A stretch of 64,000 bases of DNA from Bufo bufo. Its lineage: Eukaryota > Chordata > Amphibia > Anura > Bufonidae. The stretch lies in NCBI RefSeq assembly GCF_905171765.1, contig NC_053392.1:502740556-502804555 (forward strand), given 5' to 3'. The notes under the pieces were generated by a model. That model worked only from the letters and a program-made list of their open reading frames with translations. It was not told where the DNA came from and made no database searches. How positions within the stretch are numbered: position 1 is the stretch's first letter; each line of letters starts with the position of its first letter. Of this stretch, positions 57,594-64,000 are shown piece by piece. The position numbers and the translations under genes are program-made.

Positions 57594-58557
57594 AGGTAAC
57601 CTCATGTATAGTTAGCGCCCGGACGGTGCTAACTATGCATTTGGATCCTTAAAAGTGACTAATGACCTTGGATGTCCTGTGTTGTGTGGAAAAATAAAAG
57701 TTGGTTGGACTTTTAACCCCTGAAACCTGTGAGTCTGTCATTGCCGACCCCACCACAAGCACACGGACCTTCAACAATAGTAACTGTCTGAGTTTTGGAA
57801 GCCCTATTATGAGGTTGCCACACTCTAGTTGAGATTAGCATCTTTATCTCTATACTAGAAAAGGGGACACTAGTATATGAGAAGTTCACACTGACATGAT
57901 GGCTTTCAGTTTCACAGTGTCTGATAGATCCATTTATAGTCCATTAGGTTGCTTTTTTTTTTTTTAAACTTTTTGACTTATAATGGGCATGTCAGGTTTA
58001 TTTTAATTTTTTATTTTTTTTATGGGATGGAAGAGGGCAGCATTCTAACCTATTGTCATTCCCTCGTTGAATTTGATGGCTTTTTTTTTTTTTTTTAAGG
58101 TACTGTTGTATGTACAGTAACTACGGTATTCTTCCTGTCTAGGAATGGAAGCTTGACATGAGCCGGACCAAAGTCAGTGTTCACATCCATGTCATTTTAT
58201 CCATGTGAGGTTTCCGTTTCTTTACATCAGGGACATTCACCATTTGTATGGTATCACCAATCTGGCCAAAATCAGAAGTGTGTAAAGTGAGATCCATATT
58301 TTAGCCTCACATCATAATGGATCTTATGTATCCTTGGGGACTCAAATTAAAATGGTTATTCAACAGATTCGACTGTAAAATATTTCATATTCACCTTACT
58401 GATTCTCTGCTGTGCCCATGATGCTTCCCAGTACTCCACCTCCTGTTCTCTGCTTCCGGGCCCCTCCTGTCACACGGGAAATGACCATTTACTGACTGTG
58501 AAATGTCGGTGCTGTGGCCAGCGATTGGCTGAGCAGTCACTTCCTGTGTGTTGAGGC
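57594..58557. other. Spacer, nothing recognised
   Basis: T-rich tracts near 57952, 58005 and 58082. A ggaaaaataaaagttgg polyadenylation-like hexamer lies near 57690 but no gene was identified upstream. Confidence 0.5.
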
Positions 58558-58572
58558 TTTTTTTTCCATTTC

Positions 58573-58673
58573 ATCCACCATGACGGCCCACATTGAGATT
58601 GACCCTTGACCTCTGTAGGGGCAGGAACACATAGAGAGTTTAAGAACCCCCCACCCCTCCACCTCCTCAGTGC
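58573..58673. repeat. DIRS left inverted terminal repeat
   Basis: Begins atccaccatgacggccca and is identical over 101 bp to the complement of 63738-63838. Outside it lie ttttttttccatttc bases that differ from the right side but match the complement of the first half of the internal complementary region. Confidence 0.93.
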
Positions 58674-59082
58674 TTTCCTGCCCCTACAGGGGCCAACATG
58701 TGGAGAGTTCCTCCTTCATGGAGGATAAAACAACCTTATTTTCTTTACAGGTTCTCCAGCTGGCCTCCAGCGGCAGGAGCTAAGGCTGGCCAGCTAGGAG
58801 CATCGAGGACCCTCGTCTCGGCTTATGCTGAGGCCTGCGGTCCTCCCCATACCTTCAGACTCCCTTCCCTCCTTGAGGAAGCAGTTGGAGGTGCCGGCTT
58901 CTCGGATCATCGCGCGCTGTGCTCGGCGTCCTTTCCTTCTGGAGGAGGGCCGAGTTCTAGCGTCCGGCAGGGGGAGCAGGTACGGCGCATGGAGCGTCTC
59001 TATGGGCGGGCCGGGCGACGCACGTACCTCTTAGTAGGCTGGTGCGGCGCAGGCCTATGCCATCAAACCGGGCGCAGCTAGA

Positions 59083-59120
59083 TGACGTCAGACGCCGGGA
59101 ATCTTAAAAAGAGAAGACCG
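59083..59120 (+). promoter_or_regulatory. Candidate DIRS internal promoter
   Basis: A perfect CRE, TGACGTCA, lies at 59083-59090, followed by a TATA-like ttaaaaag at 59104-59111, some 45-50 bases before the ORF1 ATG at 59155. The tract ggttcctttcggccc at 59122-59136 is a plausible start region. Confidence 0.4.
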
Positions 59121-59154
59121 CGGTTCCTTTCGGCCCCTCGCCTGCTACACCGCG

Positions 59155-60567
59155 ATGTCTGAGACACCTGCTCCCCGCCAGGAGGGTCCTGATCCTTCTG
59201 CCACCAGTACCGTGAGTCCCCTTCTGGGGGGTATATATTTCAGTTCTTTAATCTGAATTACTAATGCTGGGATATCTGGTTGCTTCCTTCTGCAGGGCAG
59301 CAAGGAGTTAAAAACAAAAACAAAACCCTTAAAATGCTGTGCTTGTTCCAAGCGTCTCCCTGAAAATTATAAAAAGAGGCTATGCAAACCTTGCACTACG
59401 GAAATTTGGAAGGAAGAGCAACCAGATATACTCTCGGAAATGAAGTCTTTTATTTCAGACGAGATTAAGTCCTCTTTAGCCACCTTGTCTACCCCCTCCA
59501 GCAACCCCATCCCTTCTAAGAAACGCAAACTGTCCGTTATTTCCTCTTCTGAGGGGGAAGAGGTTGAAGTGGCCTCCGCCTCATCCAGACAATTTCCTAA
59601 TGAGGAACCCTTGTCGGACGGGGAAATTCTAGAAGAAGATAAAAAATACTTTTTTTCGGCTGATGAGATGGAGGAGTTGCTACGTGCGGTCAGGTCCACT
59701 ATGGGCATTGAAGATACTCCTAGGCCCCGTACGGTGCAGGATGAGATGTTTGGGGGTCTCAGATCTAAGTCCTCTATTGTTTTCCCCATTAATGAAAATA
59801 TAAAAGAAATGATATTGGAGGAGTGGTCAGATCCAGAAAAAAGGCTTGGCGTTCCCAAAGAATTCAGGAATAGGCTCTGCTTTGACCCGGCTGAAAGCAA
59901 GATATACAACCAGACGCCTAAGGTCGATCTACAGGTGGCCAAAGTAGTAAAAAAGACCGCCCTACCCTTTGAGGATTCCTCTCAGCTAGGCGATCCTATG
60001 GATAGAAAGGCAGATGGCCTCCTAAAAAAATCCTGGGAGTCAGCTATGTTTGGGGTAAAAACTAATATTGCTGCTACCTCCGTCGCCAGAGCGATGTATA
60101 TATGGCTAGGAGAGTTGGACGAACATCTAAAAAATAAGACTCCAAGAGAAGAGATCAGGGACTCTCTCCCCCTTCTCCGCTCCGCCACAGCTTTTTTGGC
60201 CGATGCGTCTGCAGAGTCCATCCGGTTTTCCGCCAAGGATGCTGCTCTCTCTAATGCAGCCCGACGGGCTTTATGGATGAAGGCCTGGTCAGGAGACAAG
60301 GCATCCAAGGCCAAGCTTTGTTCTATCCCCTTTTCAGGGGAATTCGTCTTCGGCCCCACTCTGGATAAAATCCTAGAGGGAGCAGCAGACAAGAAGAAGG
60401 GTTTTCCAGAGGACAAAGAACCAAAAAAGAAGCCCTTTCGTCAGTACCAACCCCAGCAGAGATCCTACAGGGGGAAAGGGAAGTCTGGCCGATGGAGCTA
60501 TCCCAAAGGAGGGAGAGGAAGAGGCTTCATCCTCAATCCCCAGAATAGGCAAAATAAACAACAATGA
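59155..60567 (+). CDS. DIRS ORF1, Gag-like protein (spliced)
   Basis: Read as exon 1 (59155-59211, MSETPAPRQEGPDPSATST) joined to exon 2 (59296-60567), it gives 442 residues. Residues 33-52 hold two CxxC pairs (CCAC and CKPC with a basic linker), a zinc-ribbon-like motif, followed by an acidic, Ser-rich region, a helical middle and a basic RG-rich tail (GKGKSGRWSYPKGGRGRGF). This fits a nucleic-acid-binding Gag role. Without splicing, the ATG at 59155 runs into TAA inside the intron, and translation would have to start at ATG 59440, losing the zinc motif. ORF2 follows in another frame. Confidence 0.8.
59212..59295 (+). other. Predicted 84-bp intron in DIRS ORF1
   Basis: Donor gtgagt at 59212, branch-point-like tactaat at 59259-59265, pyrimidine tract ttgcttccttctgcag and acceptor AG at 59294-59295. 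Both flanking exons are in phase 0. An in-frame TAA lies within it. Introns have been reported in some vertebrate DIRS elements. Confidence 0.65.
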
Positions 60568-60589
60568 CGCCAGGGTCGGGGGGCGACTG

Positions 60590-62455
60590 ATGGGTTTTCT
60601 ATCCTCCTGGAGTCAGGTAACTTCAAATCCCTGGGTGCTAAATGTAATCTCTCACGGTTACAGGATAGAGTTCACATCAGTCCCCCCGAGAAGATTCTGC
60701 ATCACACCTCAGAGCAGATCAGATCTTCCAAAAATCTGGCAGGGCGTCCAGGACCTCTTAGAGCTAGGGGTAATTCAAAAGGTTCCTATCTCGGAGGAAA
60801 GGAGAGGATTTTATTCCAGTCTTTTTTTAGTAAAAAAACCAGACCAATCCTTTCGTACGATAATAAACCTAAAACCCCTAAACAGGTCTATTCTATACAG
60901 GAGGTTCAGGATGGAGACCATCCCATCCACAATCCCTCTGATTCCAGAAGGGGCGTTCATGTCGTCAATCGATCTAAAGGACGCTTACTACCATGTCCCC
61001 ATCCATCATCTTTCGCAAAAATATCTAAGATTCGCTCTAAGAGGACCAGACAGGTCTATCCATCACTTCCAATATGTCGCCCTCCCTTTCGGTATTTCCT
61101 CGGCCCCCAGGGTCTTCACAAAAGTCGTGGTAGAGATGGTGGCCTACCTTCGTCAGGAAGGAATCACAATCATTCCATATCTCGACGACTTTTTAATTCT
61201 GGGCAAGACAGAATCCGAGAACCGTTTGGCAACCCAAAGATTCTCGGAATTCTTAAAAAACCTTGGCTGGATTATAAATACAAAAAAATCCACCCTAACC
61301 CCGTCCATGAGAATAAAGTTCCTGGGTGTGGAATTAGATTCGTCCCTGTTGATGACCTTCCTCCCTCAGGACAAGGCTACTGCACTGACAGTGAAGATCA
61401 GAACATTCCAGAGGGCTCGCAATTGCTCCATCAGAAAGGCCATGAGTCTCCTGGGAAGCCTAACCGCCTGCATTCCCTCAGTGGCATGGTGCCAAAGCCA
61501 CACAAGAGTAATCCAAAATTGGATCTTAACTATCTGGGACGGAAGACAAGTAAGTCTAGACAGGATTTTTCGGATCCCTCAGGCCGTAAAAACAGACTTG
61601 GATTGGTGGAAAGTAAAAAGACGTCTGCTAGGAGGCCTTCAGTGGCGGAACCATCCCGCCGTGCAAGTAATCACGGACGCAAGCCTCGGAGGCTGGGGAG
61701 CAAAGATAGGAGATCATCTTCTACAGGGTACCTGGCCTGCCGAGATAAAACACAGTTCCTCCAACTACCGAGAGCTATACGCAGTCCTGGAGGCATTATT
61801 AAAGGGAGAGTGTCTTCTAAAAGGGCGACACCTAAGAATAATGTCAGACAATACCACAACGGTGGCTTATCTGCGTCACCAAGGAGGGACAAGGTCACGG
61901 CCTCTTGGAGAGATAGCAAAAAGAATTTTCTCCTGGGCAGAAGAGAACGCTTTATCTCTGTCCGCCATCCACCTAAGGGGCTGCGAAAACGCAGTAGCAG
62001 ATTTTCTGAGCAGAGAGACAGTAGATCCAGGAGAATGGTCTCTGAACAGGAATATCTTCCAGAAGATCTCAGAAAGATGGGGCTGTCCAGAGGTAGACTT
62101 ATTCGCCTCCAGAAGAAATGCGCAGGTAAAAGGTTTCTACTCCCTAAACCCAGGAGACAGTCCATGGGCAATCGATGCCCTGTCAATACAATGGAAATGG
62201 AAACTAGCCTACGCCTTTCCCCCAATACCACTAATACCGCGGGTCGTCCAGAAGCTCCTGGAGGAACCAACTACTCTCATCCTGATAGCCCCTCTGTGGC
62301 CAAAGAGAAGTTGGTACTCCACTCTAAAACAGCTATCGCTGGAAGATCCGTGGGAGATTCCCTTCCAGAGGGATATTCTAGTCCAGGGCCCTCTTCTTCA
62401 TCCAGACCCAGGTATATTCAGACTGTCAGCCTGGATCCTGAGAGCGAGACATTAA
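60590..62455 (+). CDS. DIRS ORF2: RT, RNase H, methyltransferase-like
   Basis: 621 residues from the first in-frame Met. RT: FMSSIDLKDAYYHVPI (123-138), ALPFGISSAPRVF (164-176) and the catalytic YLDD (197-200). RNase H: ITDASLGGWGA with D363, E395, D420 (MSDN) and D471 (VADFLSR). The C-terminal part from about 495 (GCPEVDLFASRRNAQVKGFY) is the domain related to DNA N6-adenine methyltransferases typical of DIRS. The same frame is open upstream of the Met and reads VGGRL, a sequence I recall as conserved at RT starts, so translation may begin earlier by frameshift from ORF1. ORF3 overlaps the end. Confidence 0.92.
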   Translation: MGFLSSWSQVTSNPWVLNVISHGYRIEFTSVPPRRFCITPQSRSDLPKIWQGVQDLLELGVIQKVPISEERRGFYSSLFLVKKPDQSFRTIINLKPLNRSILYRRFRMETIPSTIPLIPEGAFMSSIDLKDAYYHVPIHHLSQKYLRFALRGPDRSIHHFQYVALPFGISSAPRVFTKVVVEMVAYLRQEGITIIPYLDDFLILGKTESENRLATQRFSEFLKNLGWIINTKKSTLTPSMRIKFLGVELDSSLLMTFLPQDKATALTVKIRTFQRARNCSIRKAMSLLGSLTACIPSVAWCQSHTRVIQNWILTIWDGRQVSLDRIFRIPQAVKTDLDWWKVKRRLLGGLQWRNHPAVQVITDASLGGWGAKIGDHLLQGTWPAEIKHSSSNYRELYAVLEALLKGECLLKGRHLRIMSDNTTTVAYLRHQGGTRSRPLGEIAKRIFSWAEENALSLSAIHLRGCENAVADFLSRETVDPGEWSLNRNIFQKISERWGCPEVDLFASRRNAQVKGFYSLNPGDSPWAIDALSIQWKWKLAYAFPPIPLIPRVVQKLLEEPTTLILIAPLWPKRSWYSTLKQLSLEDPWEIPFQRDILVQGPLLHPDPGIFRLSAWILRARH

Positions 62456-63474
62456 GAAGCAGAGGACTTTCGGAAAAGGTGATACTTACTCTGAGGGCGA
62501 GTAGAAAAAAGGTGACCTCCTCCATCTACCTTAAGATCTGGAAGAAATACTGTTCCTGGTTAGGAGTTGAGCACCCAGACACCACCTCTCCTCCCATCAA
62601 CAGAATTTTGGACTTTCTACAGTGCGGCCTTGAGTTAGGCCTGAAACCTAGTACTCTGAAGGTCCAAATTTCTGCCCTCAGCTCCTTCTATGACTGCAGC
62701 CTGGCCAACCATAGATGGATCAGGAGGTTCTTCAGAGCAGTTTCTAGATTGAGACCCTCTCTGAGATCCAGAGCTCCGACTTGGGATCTTAACATCGTCC
62801 TGGAGGGCCTAACAAAACCTCCATTTGTACCATTATCTGAGATCTCTTTAAAACACCTTTCTCTAAAAACTGCCTTCCTGATCGCTATCACCTCAGCCAG
62901 ACGCATTGGAGAGATCCAGGCCTTTTCTTCTAAAGAGCCCTACCTCCAGATTAGCAAAGATTATATCCGTCTAACTCTCGACCCAGGTTTTCTCCCTAAG
63001 GTAGTCTCACCTTTCCATCTAGAGCAGGAGATCTTCCTACCCTCTATCCCTAGGTCCGAACATACAGGGTCTAGAGATAGGTTACATCTCCTGGATGTTA
63101 GGGACATAGTTATCCATTACCTGGATTCTACCAGAGATTTCAGGGTGGATAACAACCTTCTTATTCAGTTTTCAGGAAAAAATAAAGGAAAGAAGTTAGC
63201 CAGGTCTTCCATAGCCAGATGGATCAAATCCACTATTGAATGCTGCTACAAGATCCAGAACAAACCCAGTCCTGGTAATATTAAAGCCCATTCTACTAGG
63301 GCCACTGCCTCTTCTTGGGCCGAGAAAGGAGGGGTCTCGCTGGACCAGATCTGTAAAGCCGCAACCTGGTCTAGCACTAATACTTTTGTAAGACACTATC
63401 GTCTTAATCTTCCGGACGCGAATGAAGCTCTTTTCGGCCGGAAGGTTTTACAGGCGATATCCCCACCCATTTAG
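62191..63474 (+). CDS. DIRS ORF3: tyrosine recombinase
   Basis: An open frame overlaps ORF2 in a different phase and ends at 63474. The recombinase proper begins near 62470 (SEKVILTLRASRKKVTSSIY) and carries the catalytic set: Arg in ITSARRIGEIQAF, His-x-x-Arg in KAHSTRATASSWAEKGG (63289-63300), Trp in AATWSS and the Tyr nucleophile in TFVRHY (codon 63397-63399). It would join the circular DNA to the target. The start is uncertain: 62191 is the last Met codon before the domain, but the frame is open back to 61423, where its Arg/Ser-rich sequence is probably a shadow of ORF2. Confidence 0.88.
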   Translation: MEMETSLRLSPNTTNTAGRPEAPGGTNYSHPDSPSVAKEKLVLHSKTAIAGRSVGDSLPEGYSSPGPSSSSRPRYIQTVSLDPESETLRSRGLSEKVILTLRASRKKVTSSIYLKIWKKYCSWLGVEHPDTTSPPINRILDFLQCGLELGLKPSTLKVQISALSSFYDCSLANHRWIRRFFRAVSRLRPSLRSRAPTWDLNIVLEGLTKPPFVPLSEISLKHLSLKTAFLIAITSARRIGEIQAFSSKEPYLQISKDYIRLTLDPGFLPKVVSPFHLEQEIFLPSIPRSEHTGSRDRLHLLDVRDIVIHYLDSTRDFRVDNNLLIQFSGKNKGKKLARSSIARWIKSTIECCYKIQNKPSPGNIKAHSTRATASSWAEKGGVSLDQICKAATWSSTNTFVRHYRLNLPDANEALFGRKVLQAISPPI

Positions 63475-63490
63475 TTATCTGATATGTCTC

Positions 63491-63579
63491 AATGTGGGCC
63501 GTCATGGTGGATGAAATGGAAAAACCGCAATTAGACTTACCGGTAATTCCGTTTCCTTGAATCCACCATGACGGCCCAT
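63491..63579. repeat. DIRS internal complementary region
   Basis: The first half (gggccgtcatggtggatgaa ... ggaaaaa, to 63524) is the complement of the left end, and the second half (ccgcaattagacttaccggt ... atccaccatgacggccca, 63525-63578) is the complement of the right end. This joint copy is the template used to complete the ends of the circle in DIRS replication. One base differs from the right end (tctaatt versus tcgaatt). Confidence 0.92.
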
Positions 63580-63599
63580 ACTATTCCCCTTCCCAAAAA

Positions 63600-63737
63600 A
63601 AAAATAAAAAAAAAATATATTAAAAAAAAAATGTTTTTTGTTTATAAGTTGCATATACATGCAGATGATTATTTAGGAGTTTAAGGGTATGAATCAATAT
63701 CCTTTTACTTTTGTTCCACCTTTCGGGTAATTGTAAA
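63600..63737. other. A/T-rich DIRS 3' segment
   Basis: Long A and T runs (63595-63640) and no gene. Between the internal complementary region and the right terminal repeat. Confidence 0.7.
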
Positions 63738-63838
63738 GCACTGAGGAGGTGGAGGGGTGGGGGGTTCTTAAACTCTCTATGTGTTCCTGCCCCTACAGAG
63801 GTCAAGGGTCAATCTCAATGTGGGCCGTCATGGTGGAT
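63738..63838. repeat. DIRS right inverted terminal repeat
   Basis: Identical over 101 bp to the complement of 58573-58673. Beyond it, tcaaggaaacggaattaccg to gcgg at 63874 is a right-end extension matching the internal complementary region, followed by a T run. Confidence 0.93.
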
Positions 63839-63881
63839 TCAAGGAAACGGAATTACCGGTAAGTCGAATTGCGGTTTTTTT

Positions 63882-64000
63882 GCGGGGCATACTGTAGTTT
63901 TTTATTGGTATCATTTTAGGTATGTATGAATTTTTTAACACGTTTTATTAAATTTTTTTGGGGGGAGCAAGGTGAATCATTTTTTTTATTTTTTTTTCCC
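63882..64000. other. Right flank, T-rich
   Basis: Sequence such as gtttttattggtatcatttt suggests another dispersed repeat, but too little is in the window. Confidence 0.4.

Larger units (their letters stand above)
58558..63881 (+). mobile_element. DIRS-type tyrosine-recombinase retrotransposon, apparently intact
   Basis: The ~5.3-kb element has 101-bp identical inverted terminal repeats, an internal complementary region just before the right repeat, and three open frames for Gag-like, RT/RNase H/methyltransferase-like and tyrosine-recombinase proteins. This organisation defines DIRS elements, which replicate through a circular intermediate and integrate by recombinase without target duplication. 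None is visible here. No stop or frameshift breaks the domains. Confidence 0.93.

Noticed and set aside
57680..57720. Polyadenylation signal of a host gene
   Set aside because: An aataaa hexamer is present, but no exon or conserved coding sequence was found upstream.
59367..60416. Minus-strand frames of 191 and 144 codons
   Set aside because: Antisense shadows of DIRS ORF1.
61671..62270. Minus-strand 199-codon frame
   Set aside because: Antisense to DIRS ORF2 with no recognisable domain.
58558..63881. Endogenous retrovirus
   Set aside because: There is no LTR in direct orientation, protease, DDE integrase or envelope; the tyrosine recombinase and internal complementary region identify DIRS.

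Overview
This window looks like intergenic DNA from a large, repeat-rich vertebrate genome, most likely an anuran amphibian (frog or toad). The evidence is the repeat census: DIRS, CR1, L2, L1-like and Penelope-like retroelements, a tRNA-type SINE with an L2-like tail, hAT and Tc1/mariner transposons, several MITE families flanked by 3-bp TWA duplications, and TTAA-flanked non-autonomous elements. All family names rest on motifs and termini read by eye; no database search was possible.

Layout. 1-0.8 kb: 53-bp minisatellite. 2.6-4.7 kb: a PIF/Harbinger-type MITE split by a decayed Penelope-like element (PLE) with inverted pseudo-LTRs, hammerhead-like motifs and a 14-bp target duplication. 5.7-8.4 kb: four tandem ~685-bp units with a strongly conserved core. 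9-11.4 kb: MITEs, one containing a 333-bp palindrome. 11.5-13.6 kb: L1-like ORF1 remnant and a 5'-truncated CR1 element with an open 342-aa reverse-transcriptase tail. 13.8-20.2, 24.5-28.9 and 48.1-51.6 kb: three copies of a large TTAA-flanked element built from ~750-bp palindromes plus a 191-bp satellite; copy A carries an L2 insertion. 20.2-24.5 and 28.9-29.3 kb: decayed hAT transposons. 29.4-36.8 kb: SINE, MITEs, a full-length Tc1-like element with a broken transposase, a possible second PLE-like fragment and a mariner-type fragment. 37-44 kb: MITEs, non-autonomous hAT-like elements and the only plausible host-gene signal, a CpG-containing promoter-like region followed by a short first-exon candidate at 42007-42055. 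44.3-47.8 kb: two GC-rich minisatellites, the larger ~2.5 kb. 51.7-58.5 kb: mostly unrecognised sequence, MITEs and a hAT-like element with an 8-bp target duplication.

The most complete genetic system is a ~5.3-kb DIRS retrotransposon at about 58558-63881. It has 101-bp identical inverted terminal repeats, an internal complementary region matching both termini, a CRE/TATA-like internal promoter, a Gag-like ORF1 that appears to need removal of an 84-bp intron, an open RT/RNase H/methyltransferase-like ORF2 and an overlapping open tyrosine-recombinase ORF3. Together these would supply reverse transcription, circle formation and recombinase-mediated integration; no disabling mutation was seen.

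No rRNA gene, stand-alone tRNA gene, CRISPR array or prokaryotic operon was found. Almost all other long open frames are products of tandem repeats or lie antisense to transposon genes.
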